64,000 nt of DNA, from positions 24,235,060 to 24,299,059 of the forward strand of contig OX442314.1 in NCBI GenBank assembly GCA_949358305.1, given 5' to 3'. The translations under genes were made by a program, and so were the position numbers. Below, piece after piece: positions 31,432 through 43,016 of this stretch. The notes beneath the pieces were generated by a model. The model saw nothing but the letters and a program-made list of their open reading frames with translations, was not told the DNA's origin and made no database searches. The stretch is from Strigamia acuminata (Eukaryota; Arthropoda; Chilopoda; Geophilomorpha; Linotaeniidae). Position 1 is the first letter of the stretch. Each line of letters starts with the position of its first letter.

Positions 31432-34400
31432 GAAATAGATCGACAGCCCTTTTGCTATTCCTGATAAGCAAACTGCATTATGTCTACCAGAAAACTAACG
31501 CCATGTATACACCAGAAGCCGTTATAATTTTTTCCCCCTACAAATTTCAAATACGAATAGAAAATTCGAAATTCAGATGCCTAAAACCCAAGATCAAAAT
31601 ACAGTCCCGATTAAAACCGATTGCTTCTGTGTTTCTCTCGCTTGATGCAGAAGATTAAGGTTGATGTAAGTCAGGATCGAAAGGAATAGCAGCCATCAGG
31701 TAGGTAAAAATTATCATGAGTGATTTTATTAACATATTTTTACAGGTGATGCTGCAGATGCATGCGCGTCAAAAATTATCATAAAAACAAGATGGAGTCC
31801 GAACACTCCATGTTCCAAACCACGAATGAGTTTATTTGTTTAAAAAGAAAAAAGAAAAAAAAAATAGATGATCATTTTGCTTTTTCTCCTTTCGGATCGT
31901 GTATGACAATGTTGGCACAGGGTGAAGACAGTCGACGTGAGATATCGTTTCCTAGGCTCGTTTTTATTCGGAAGATGCGCTCTGTTCGACATCGTCGCCC
32001 TCCAAATGGCTGCCAGAGAAACGCCGTCGGCATCGAAATCAGCCTTTCTCTTTGTCACCAAACCCAAACTGTCACCATACACCAAAACCTTTTTCTTTTT
32101 CCTCCTCCGCACCAAATCCCTCCCACGACCAACCGAGCGCACACAAAAACACATTAAAACAAATACTCCCCCCCCCCCAAAAAAAAATAAAAAAAATAAA
32201 AAAACCAAATTCCCCACCAAAATTTAATTATTCGGTCAGAAATTCGGAAACTAAATCCACTCATTTTTCCCCCAAACATAAAAAATAAAAATAAAATTCC
32301 TCTTACCGTAAAAGTGGAAATTAATGCCATTCGCATGCAGCAGGTACGTGTAATCCGATGCCCACTTTATTGAGTCTGCATCTCCATTTATCTACAAGGT
32401 AACAAAGTTGTGACAGCTTCGATAGTTGGTTCTTTTCAAGTATAATTAAAAATTAACCTCCTCCTTTTCCTTAATTTTTTCTCCCCCTCGCTTCTTCGAA
32501 TAAAAAGTGAAGGAGAAAAGAAGGAAGGAGGGAGTTCTCCTCCGAGGTACCTCGAAAACGACCTGTAATGATGGGTTTACCTGCTGGTAATTCAACCTTA
32601 ATTACCGGGCCGCAAGAAAAGGCGAGGCGAACAGACTCGATGGCCATTAAACGAGCGGCTCAACTTGGACCACGACAATCTATTCTCTCTTTCTCTCCAT
32701 CTTGGTTTTTTTTTTTTACTTTTTACCCCACCATTATTTTGGGTTAAAGCGAACCTCAATTTTAAGGGGTTGTTGCGATACAATCTGATTAAAAACCCGT
32801 ATACTCGTCGCCATTTTTTAATTTCTCGAGTTAATCATTTAAAATTGTTTAATTATTTTTGTATACACCCAATTCTGTTTTTACACGATTTTGATTTAAC
32901 ACCATCTAGAAAAATCCATTTTTACAGTTAAAAAAATCCCATTTTGATTCAAATTTTAACGAAAAAAATTTCAATTATTAACTGTAATTTTCTACGAAAT
33001 ATTTAGAAAATTCTCCTTGTTTGTTGATGAAATTTATTTCAGTCTTCTGTTTAGTTTCAATCAAAATTGGAAGTGTTTTTTGGTATATTGATGATAAATG
33101 AACGCACAAATTAAATTATGCGTTTTATAAAAATTTTTAATACAGTTTTTTATATGAATCCTTTTATTTGATGTATTTTTTACAGGTTTTAAAGATCTGG
33201 AACCAATCTCCTATTTTTTCCACATTTTTGTACTAGTACTAGTACATACAGCCATTTTTGAGTTTTTATTATTACTATTTTTATTTTTGTCGTCGTATGG
33301 ATTTTCAAATGGAATTAAAATGGATTTTAATTTTTTCTCTCTTCAAGAAGTTAATTTTGGGCGTGGTTGGCGCTAGTCGTATTTTGTTTGGTAATTGTAC
33401 CCAGTTTGGTCGTGGTGGAATGTTTGTCCCCTGCAGTCAAGTGTTAATGGGCGTCTAAATAAAAACAAAGTGCAGTATGAATCTGGCTATAAACGGCTCT
33501 AATTATCTCGTTAATGGATATTTTGTTAGCGCACCCGTCTGTCCCTTCCTAATTCTACTCCGATCCAGGCCCGTCAAGCGCGGAATTTAAAACCAAACCC
33601 AACTTCCATTATCCCCATTTTACCCACTTCAACTCGGCGCTAAAACATCCATTTTTTTCACTTTTTCCTTCATTCTTTCTTTAAAAAAAAAAAATAATAA
33701 CAACAATAATAAAATAGAAAAAAAAAATCAATTTTGGAATGTTAATTCATCATACAGCAAAAAGCATACTTCATATTTTTAATTGAAAATAATCTGTTTA
33801 GTGCATTTATCAGATGACTAAGAAATGTGGGAGGAGATTTTTCTAGGAAACATTCTCATGATAAATTGGTCAACTTATCGCTAATAACAATCGACAAACA
33901 CTAAATTTATTGAAATATGACCATACAGATATTTTTTATTTTTATTTTTATTATTATTTATTTATTTATTTTTTTGTGATTTTAATTAAAAGTCGTGAGG
34001 AACTAGAAAAGAAAAAAAATTTTTTTTTTTCTAATAGAAATAAGAATGAAGTATATATATATTTTCAGTTTGGGTTGGATGGCACTCGTTACCCCCGCGT
34101 CTCGCCACCGAAGCCGAACTCGGGGTTCTGAACATCGCTGATTGATGGCGTTCATCTCGTGTGTCGTCAGCGCTCACTGGGTGCGACTTACACTCGGAGC
34201 GAACGCAGTGTGAAAATTATTAAGTGATCCCCCAACGCCGGGCGGCGCCCAACGCGACTCAATTTCCGGACAAGCGGCCGATAAACGGAGCTGCCTTAAT
34301 TAAAAGTGACGCTTCTCACTTTGCCGTGACATCACTGACCCCATTCATCATCGTATTAAATTACGACACTATTTCTTAGGGGGGAAATAAAACCGAAATA

Positions 34401-36040
34401 GACAAAAACCCGACAGTTTAAACAAATATGACAACTCCGCGACATGTCAACAAACTCGAATGCGTCGAAAAACCCATGCGACTTGCAACTCGTCAAAATC
34501 CCTTATACAGTGCATTGTATTCACCACGAGTGAAGTTATTAAAACAATCAGTTGCAACCCAAATGGAGAGTACTCATAAGCAGTTTCCTACGTAAAGGAA
34601 ACCAGTCTGCCCACAGAAACTTTGCCTACAGAAAAAACAGGTATTCACAAATGTCTGTGAGATATGTTCTGCGACATACAAAATTAACTTTCTAGCATGT
34701 CGATGCAACGAAAAGTTGATCTTCATTTCCAGGCACAGAAACTACTGTGGCACAAAAAGTAGCCATCGGTCTTCCCAATTTGCAACCAGTTGTAATTTTT
34801 TTTAACCGGTCTCAAATATGGCAGCAATCAGTTTTGCAAACAAATGCAAACAACTGTATATTCTATTTATAAAAATAGATTATTAGTTTATAAATAAAAT
34901 TAAAAATGAAAAACAAACTAGCAATCCTATTCATCCTAACTCCAAAAGTAGCCTTAAAAAGTTTTATTGGAATCCATCTTGTTTCTTTTTCAAGGCCATT
35001 CACCATTTCTTTTCTGTTGCACAGAGCTGCGAGTACCACAAAAATTCTGGTGTGACAGACTGGCACATGTTCTGCTACCAGATGATTCTAATAGGCTTTT
35101 CTGTCAAGCCTATACACACAGAAAAGTCTGTAAATTGATTAAAAGTGCAATCCAAAATCCATAAACTCCGTTAAAACTTCATTTCTTTCTTTTTCATAGA
35201 TAAAAATCATGTTTTGGGGATAAAATGGCGCGTAGGTATTATTCTTTTTATTTTTCTTACCAAACAATAAGACACGTTAATCTAATCACCAAACTACGAG
35301 AGAAACAAAATGAAAGTAAAATAACCGCAGAAGCCAGAAACACACGCCGAGCTCGGTAGATATTTTCACTTTGTTGCTTATCACGCTTTTCCAAACAGGA
35401 AATGACGTCGTTAGGACGAATATTCAACTCCACCTAGCGGTTACACTCGGCTGCATATTCTGCCCATCACTTTACCTTTCTCCAGAAAACAAGCAAAGTT
35501 TGTTATGCAAAATGTTTTATGGGCTCACGCTACAACCCTCGACACATCGGGGTCGTCGACGCGAATAGCGCCCCCGCAGCTGTTAAACTGAAAAACAGGT
35601 TCAGTGAGTTTGAGCCCTTTTGATTCGAGCGCCCCCCGCGTGAAGAGCCATTAGGAGGGCAAATGAGTTTGTGGTCAGGAGAAGTCAACTCGTGCCACCC
35701 CCGGCTCCCATTGTGATAGGGATGTCGCGAGTGAATAATCCCCTTCCCCTTTACTTATTTACCCAACGATACTAATTTGCCTCTCTTAATATTCATCAGA
35801 TTAAGTCTCCCTCTCTCGCAGTGCAGACGCGTGCGCCCTCTTATCAGCCATTACGTCATCGTTTGCCTGTGCTGCCAGATCAGATGTCGGGTGTGTTGAG
35901 TGCCTCGCTCGTCCAAGATGCGGCGTGCAACAGACGTTGGAGGAGGCGAGAAATGAAGAATGAAATGAAATGAATGGACAAGTGCGAGGCAAAAAACGAA
36001 GGGCCGAAAACGAGGAGCCCCGTCGATGTTTATCTGACCC
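31432..36040. other. Intergenic DNA between the two homeobox genes, part 1
   Basis: No coding exon was recognised. Homopolymer tracts occur at 32165-32215, 32704-32722 and 34017-34031. A GC-richer block at 34080-34330 and another at 35530-36040 could be regulatory but show no specific signal I can name. Confidence 0.5.
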
Positions 36041-36049
36041 TCGTTTTGC

Positions 36050-36220
36050 TCGCTCGCTATCTCGCCTTGCAATTAGTGAATCTAATTAAAAGTCGGGTGC
36101 TTAATTAATTTTTTGCGCTGATAATTAGGCGGCAGCAAAGGGCGAAATGATTACGCTATCTGTGAAATATGGCTGCCGCGTCGGACCGAATATCGTCGAT
36201 AAGTTAATGAGGAGCATCAT
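36050..36220. promoter_or_regulatory. Candidate enhancer with clustered homeodomain sites
   Basis: Within about 100 bp there are four ATTA/TAAT-core sites (AATTAGTG, CTAATTAAAAG, CTTAATTAATTT, GATAATTAGG), followed by a balanced-composition block free of simple repeats. TAATTA is the typical target of paired-type Q50 homeodomains, so auto- or cross-regulation by the neighbouring genes is possible. This is inference only. Confidence 0.3.
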
Positions 36221-37079
36221 GGGATAGCTACAGAGCATTTTAAAAGCATCTCGCGCATTTCTTTATTTATTTTTCACAGCATTAGAAGCAATTGAATGAA
36301 AACCATCGCAAAATGTTACATATTTCGATTTTTCGGTTTTTCCGTAGTGCTTATTCGAATTTTCTATGTCTGTGGATTTCTGTTCTTTGTATTGCTTCAT
36401 TTGGGGTTGTTCTTTTCACTTTCTTGCTTTTTGTAGCATGCAGAAGGGTCCACACATGGTTCTATTATTTCATTGGTTTTGGTTGTTCCTTTGGTTGTAT
36501 TTCGAGATACTGAATACAGCGAGACGATTCAACTACCTCTCATTGCTGTTTATGCTCAGTCTTGCAATAGCAAGTAAATGGCGATTGGGAAGTGCAACCC
36601 CCTCGATCTAGCTTTGGTTTATGCAATCTGGTTGTAGTTTTAGTAATTAAATTCCAAATGGCACCCACACAAGTTATGTGGGAGGTCGAACTTGCAATTA
36701 ATTGTTCTGATGCTTAGTGAAGCATCCACCGCCAAAAAACCTGATTAAAAGAAGAATTGCATGGACTATAATTCAGTGATTGGATAAAAATAGACAAATT
36801 TTAATTGCCAAACTATATAAACAGACACAAAAACGAGATAATCTCACCAAAAAAGCGTCTAAAACAGAAACTTTGTTAGAAAAACTTGATATCAAAGCAC
36901 ATTTTGATTTATTTATAAACAAAAATTCGCTTATTCAGCTACTTGAGGTGCAAATTAGATTTCGCCCATCACGTCGCCTTTTTAATACAAATTTAGGATA
37001 AAAGCGGATAACGTGTGAAAAAAGTTATTCGGGGGTGCGCCGGGTGATAATCCAAGTTATTCGGGATGAAAAGGGGTGA

Positions 37080-37260
37080 AGATGGGCGTAATTCCACGCT
37101 GGAGTCAGTCATTATCTATGCAAATGAGAAGTGCATTCGTGATACGAAGAGCGATCGCATTCGATTTCATTTAGATAATAAATTAAACGATTACCGTTCT
37201 CTCACCCGCATTCGCGTGAGGGGACGTGGCTATCGTTCATGGCAATCGGCGCGATAATGG
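37080..37260. promoter_or_regulatory. Candidate enhancer with a POU octamer
   Basis: It contains ATGCAAAT (about 37119-37126), the POU-domain octamer, near ATTATCTATG and a TAATAAATTAAACG block, in sequence of normal complexity between AT-rich stretches. The call rests on motif content alone. Confidence 0.25.
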
Positions 37261-38119
37261 CTTCGTGTCTAACACCCAACTCTCTTCCGTTTTCTTTTTC
37301 TTATTTCTACAAGTCATTTGCCACCGGCCAACTAAATGGGCTCGTAAAAGAAAATTAAACCCAGCGCCGAACAAACTTGAGCAACGCCCATTTTAATAGC
37401 AAGTTAAGTCGTCGGCACAAAAAACGACAACCGGACGGACGGAAGGAATAAAGGAAGGCACTGCTGCGACAAACGCGCCTCTTTCTAACCCAAACTCATT
37501 TCGATAGGGAGCGAGCCATCTGCATGCCAAGTCGCTGTGCCGAGTCAGAGATAAAAGTCGCTCGCCGAGCTTGTATTCTCAAATGAGCAGATTTGCAGCT
37601 GGGATTTACTTTTCGCTTTTCACACACAGCCGAGCCAAATTCCTCGCGCGAGTCAGCACATTCTGCACCGACAATCGCCCCGTGAATGTCAAAATCGGCG
37701 CGCGCGCTTATTAATATTTCCGATGTGTTTTTCAACAAAGTGAAAAATAAAAATATGAAAAACATGAGGCTTTTTATAAATCGTGTTAGAAATAGAATGA
37801 TGTTTCATTCTGTCGACGGGATTTGTGCGTGTTTTATATGTAGTGTAGTGTGTTGTGTTTTTTGCTCGGGGTTTGTGTTGTGATCGGATCGTGTCGTGTA
37901 TCGATTTTCCTCGGTTGGTTTTTCTGTGGTCAGCACTCACTGCCAGTTATTAGCATATTCGGCATGCGTGAATGGGTATAGTCGAACACAAACTCGAAGC
38001 GTCGTTTCGAAATGGTCAACGAGCATATATAGAAAAAGATTAATTTTCAAAAGTGCAAAATGATACATGTTGTGTTAAGAATACTGTACATTGCGAAAAG
38101 TAATACAAATAAAGCAGCA

Positions 38120-38625
38120 CAATTCCCTAAACAATGCTATAAGAATGCTAAAATTTGATCAATAATGCAGAAAATGTTGAATGTGCTTCGAAAATGTGAT
38201 AAAAATGTTTAGAAATGGCAGACAAATGCTTAGAAATATCCAGAAAATAGTTAGATATATCCAAAAAATGCTTAGAAAATGTAAAAAATTACACTCAAAT
38301 TGCCAAAAATGCTAAAATATAATTTAAAAATGCCAAAAAATGCTGATAAATAATTAGAAAATGCCAAAAAATGCTGAAAAATAATTAGAAAATGCTAAAA
38401 AATGCTGAAAAATAATTAGAAAATGCTAAAAAATGAATCTAAAACGCCAAAATATGCTTTAAAAATTCAAAACAATACTAAAAAATACTTTAAAATGCAA
38501 AACAATACAAAAAAAAAACTTTAAAAATGCAAAACAATACTAAAAAATACTTTAAAATGCAAAAAATACAAAAAAAATATTTAAAAATGCAAAACAATAC
38601 TAAATATAAAAATAAATATAAAAAT
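38120..38625. repeat. AT-rich tandem repeats
   Basis: At about 38340-38430 there are three copies of a 31-bp unit containing TAATTAGAAAATGC and TAAAAAATGCTG. Further on (38460-38610) a longer unit built from AAAACAATACTAAAAAATAC recurs. The composition is extremely A-rich on the plus strand. Confidence 0.8.
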
Positions 38626-40960
38626 ATTTCAAAACCATTCAACAATTATTAAACCGTGATAACACTGCTGCACAGTAACAAACAATACTGCTCAATTCCA
38701 CTCTCCAAGCGTAATTCTTTTAAAATAAAAAACAAAACCAAAACCAAACCAGCAGCTGTCACAAACTGCTCAAAAACCCATTCCGTCTTTATCTAAATGC
38801 AGTTTTCTAATAACACTCTTTAAAACCACGTCATTAGTCCTTAAAAACCCCCTTCCCCGTTTTAATCACAGGGGGATAAGTTACGACCTCACTATTAAAC
38901 CATATTATTATATAGAAAAGAGTGACACGTGAAATCCGATAAGAAGTAGAGGAAGAAAGAAAGGTGTAAGAAAACTGTCGTCACGGCGACCCACGGATCT
39001 AAACTGGATTTACGAAGCGGCTGGCAAAGCGTCCACCAATCAATGGTTCTTCCAAAGAGAAGAAGGGCAAGAAAAAAAAAAAAGCTCGGGGCTTTAGATG
39101 TTCCAATGTGATAGACGCGACGAGTGGACAGGGGGCATTGGGCTCAGTCTCGTCGACCGCTATCAGCGTCTCGTTTCTTGCTACAATTCTATTACCCTTT
39201 TTAGCGTATATAGCAATTGCATGTCTTTGTTGGCAGTTTGGACACGGGTGTGCGAGCTGTGGACGGCGAGTTGTAATGAAAATGCAAGTATATATCGAAT
39301 CAATAGAAAAGTTGCTATTTCATCCTTGACTGGCCATTACACCAAATGGGGATCACTATCCAATGGGAGACGGAGGCCAATCGATAGTCTCATCATCACT
39401 GTGCTCGTGGTAATTCGATTTCAGGCGACTCGTTTTGGGCCACCAGCTTCACCCCCGCCATCCTTAACTTATCCCCTCCTTCCTCTTTCAATCTCACATC
39501 CACCAATGGCTACACAAAAAAAACCAAAGAAGAAATCGTTTCACTTATCCCTATTATATATGAGCTCTTGTTTCTTTTAATGTCTTCGTACTACACGTAC
39601 TAAGCGTACAATGAGTCAACAATGTATGTTCAATCAAGAGGTTTCAATGAAAGTTTACATGATGTGACGTTTTTCTTTAGCGAAAATGACGCCATTTGCG
39701 CATGCTTGCTTCGACAATTATTCAGATCTAAGCTGCGCACAAGCATGCGCATTAGTAATAATGATATTTCATCTAGGAGCAGTCAATAATAAGTTGTTTA
39801 TTTCGCTTTTATTCATTTAAACGCACCTAATATTGTTTGCGTCAATAGATAATTATCAATCAGAGATCACCAAATATTTATACAAAAAATTGTGTCACAA
39901 TGACATCTGTGTGGCATTGTTGCAAACATTTTTTTGTGGATAAAGTTTCGCTCTTTATTCATATTGCACTAATTGAAAATTAAATAATTATCACCCATTA
40001 CCAACTGCAGTTAATTGCCGTATTGAAAATAATTTAATTAAGGTGAGATATTACATTAAAATGCATTAGAAAGGAAAATAAACTGCAGCTTGTCACTTAT
40101 AATTTAACAGCAAATTAAATCTATCTGCTAAAAGATATTGAAAAAATAAGAAAAAAATTTTTTTTATCGTTAAGGATCAAAATAAATCTTAATTTTTTTT
40201 TTTTTTTTTTTTTTTGAAATTGCAATCACGAAATTTCAGGGCTAATTACTCATCAGGAGAATTTTTCACATGCCAGATAATAAATGTACATATACAGAAT
40301 TAAATAATTTTTTCCTTTGAAATGGGGGTTGGAATGGAAAGCATGAAGTATCGGTTTAAATGAAATATAATGCTACTAGACAAGTGTTGAGAAAATATTA
40401 GCAAGTGGTGAGAATAATGATGATAGCTCTTAATGAGTTAAAGATGATGGCCGCTAAACAAAATTTCCCATTCCCGCCCACATTTACCAACAAATCATTT
40501 GTCCATTAACCAACAACATCTCAGCCTACACTATAATCAATTTCAATAGCAAACACTCAACCAAACGAATTGAATTATACAAAATAATTAAACTTAAAAA
40601 ATATATACACATATTTTCAAAATAATATTATAAATAAGTTGGAGTCAGTTCATTGAATTGCTACTCACAATTTTAGCCCTTATGGTGTATCAAACTCACT
40701 CATACACACGCCCAGATGGAGTTTGCTGGGAGTTGTTCAATTCAAGTGGTAGCCATCATTTTACGTTTCACTAACTGCATTCAAAAATTAAAATATTTTG
40801 CGTTTTACTTCAATTTTAAAACAAAAATGACATCATTTCCCATCCTATTTATTAAATTAAACTGTATTAATTATTAATTTATAATATATTTATTATAATA
40901 AATCAAAATTTAAACTTAAAATACACTTAAACTAAAATTGTATTTTTAGTTTTGAATCCG
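38626..40960. other. Intergenic DNA between the two homeobox genes, part 2
   Basis: No gene was recognised. A short inverted pair around GCGCATGCTTG and CAAGCATGCGC (39699-39752) could form a hairpin. The frame at 39098-39580 is not similar to any family I know and lacks splice context. Confidence 0.5.
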
Positions 40961-40963
40961 CCT

Positions 40964-41272
40964 TTACGCCACAATTATATTTTCTGCGCGCGACAAATTA
41001 TCCGGATTTAACGTTTGTATATACAACCGATATTTAGTTGTATATAACCGAATTACCGACCCACCAAAGCGTTTAAAAAGATAAACCTGGGGAAGAAAAA
41101 AAGCCGAAATTGATACAATTGAAACCAAATACGGTTTAAACGCGCGAAAAACCAAATTGTTTTGCTCGTATTCACTATACATAATTTTTTTTCCATTAAT
41201 AAAGTACCAATAAAAAGTGTATAATTCCATTGCCAAATAAACTAATCCCCGAGCATTTCTTTGATCCTGGAT
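40964..41272 (-). CDS. Possible coding exon of an unidentified membrane protein
   Basis: Read on the minus strand, an acceptor-like TTTTATTTAG is followed by an open frame of about 100 codons ending in a stop at 40964. It begins IQDQRNARGLVYLAMELY and continues through a hydrophobic segment (LVSIVSISAFFLPQVYLF) to VIRLYTTKYRLYIQTL. I do not recognise the family. The acceptor phase (0) matches the donor of the possible exon at 49190-49324. AT-rich sequence can give such frames by chance, so confidence is low. Confidence 0.22.
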   Translation of the reverse strand: MQDQRNARGLVYLAMELYTFYWYFINGKKIMYSEYEQNNLVFRAFKPYLVSIVSISAFFLPQVYLFKRFGGSVIRLYTTKYRLYIQTLNPDNLSRAENIIVA

Positions 41273-42590
41273 CTAAATAAAATTCCATCCTCACACCAGA
41301 TTAGTTTAATTTGAGATCCCCATCTCCTTTCACCTTAGGGGAGGATGGGCTCATTCGACCACGACTAATTATATGATGGAACAGAAAACTGCATCATTGG
41401 TGACAACCGGTCTCAAAAAAAATAATTCCATTTCGAAGCAAGTGCATTTTTATACAGCCAAGCCAAACTCCATCCCCCTTCCCCATCTTTTTTCCAGATT
41501 TTTTAAATAAAAAAAAAAAATTTTAATTTTATTTTTTTGGGATTTAAAAAAAATATATATATAAAGTATAAACAGTTTTTGGTTCCCATTTTCCGCTGCA
41601 TTAAGTCTAATAGCCTCGGCCCAGAGCCAACGAATGCGCTCGGATGGCGTAGTCACTGCCACTTTTGTTATGAAATCATCGCCCTTTCAACTCAAATCAC
41701 GCCTGCCATTAGTTTAGGGACGCGACACCTTCGACTCATCCAATCTGATTATGGATGAGATGAAAATCTGATCGCGACGTATCTCATTATCATTGGCCTT
41801 CAATACATTTTTAAAATTTATCAAAAAATAAAAAATAAAAATTAATTCATAAAAAAAAAAAAAAAAAAAAAATACAATAAAAAATTTTAAAAAATGTATA
41901 ATATTATTTTTTATATTAAAATCCTTAAAATTAAAAAAAAAAAAATTAAGTGGGGATAAAGAAAATGGAAAAGAGAGGGGTTATTGGTTGGGTTCATTCA
42001 GAGGTAATTAAAAGACACGTCAGCAATAGAAAAAGGCTGAGCTAACCCTAATGGCAATGTTCTGTCCGACATTTCCCCCGAGGGCCATTCCATCAGCGCC
42101 ACCCTGCGGCACATGCGGCAACATGTCTGCCCTACATCAATAACTAAAACCCAGCAGATTATTCATCACTTATCAACCACCCTCCAACCCCCACACCCCC
42201 CCCCCCCCCAAAAAAAAAAAATTAAAACAAAAAATAATTTCCACACAAAAAAAATCCTTACAATCACAATCCGACAATATATAAAATTAAAATTATAAAA
42301 ATTAAAAAATAAAAATATTTCCAACTGAAATTTCGAGTTGTTGTTGTTGTTGTTCGCATTTTTCGCGCGCTTTCCCTCGACGCTGTCGGAATCCGAGATC
42401 CAAGAAGCAATTTTACCGTTTTCCCCGCCCCCGCGCCCTGATTGGCTGCCGGGGGCGAGGTGCGTGAGGGAAAGGTGGAAGGGAGGAGAAGGGTCTGTCA
42501 AGCTGCGTGATGAAGGGCGAGGCAACCAACAGACGAAACCGCCGACGGAAAAGAGAGACTCCAGCTCCCGCTCGACGGCCCCCATGGTCC

Positions 42591-42825
42591 ATGGATTCCC
42601 GGTTCGGTCTGGCGCGATTCGGGACGAGTCCCTTCTCGTCCTACGTTGCCGGCCCCATTGCGCCAATCAGCCTGCCGTACGATTACAGCGGCCGGCATGC
42701 CGTTCCCTCGGCTTTCACCATCGACAGCATTCTGCGCGCTCAGCACGCGGCTGCTGCGCCCTCGTCCGCCGCCAGCCCCGCCGACTCGACCAACAGCGCC
42801 GATTGTGCCAACGACAAAAACAAAG
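42591..42825 (+). CDS. UNC-4-type gene B, exon 1
   Basis: It encodes [10 protein letters not shown] to DCANDKNK plus one base of codon 79. The donor is CAAAG|GTTAGT, phase 1. An out-of-frame ATG lies seven bases upstream of the chosen start (42584) and opens a frame of 86 codons across the exon, so the true start could be the in-frame ATG at 42510. Confidence 0.88.
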
Positions 42826-42981
42826 GTTAGTTCTTTTCCAATAAAAAATTTACTCCAATAGTCTTTTACACGTGTACGTGGAGGTGAAATTTAATCAGAT
42901 TAAAAGGCAATGCGGCTTCGGGGGTCTGTTTTAAGCCTAACGCGATGCTGCATGGCGCTCGAGCTCGACGACAATATGTCT

Positions 42982-43016
<35 letters not shown>

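Noticed and set aside
39098-39580. Open frame of 160 codons between the homeobox genes
   Set aside because: The translation has no domain features and the overlapping second frame is equally open. Not supported as a gene.
39699-39752. Hairpin as a microRNA precursor
   Set aside because: The paired arms are only about 11-13 bp around a GCATGC palindrome, too short for a microRNA stem.
42166-42666. Minus-strand open frame of 166 codons
   Set aside because: It is antisense to exon 1 of gene B and runs into low-complexity sequence. There is no family resemblance or splice support.
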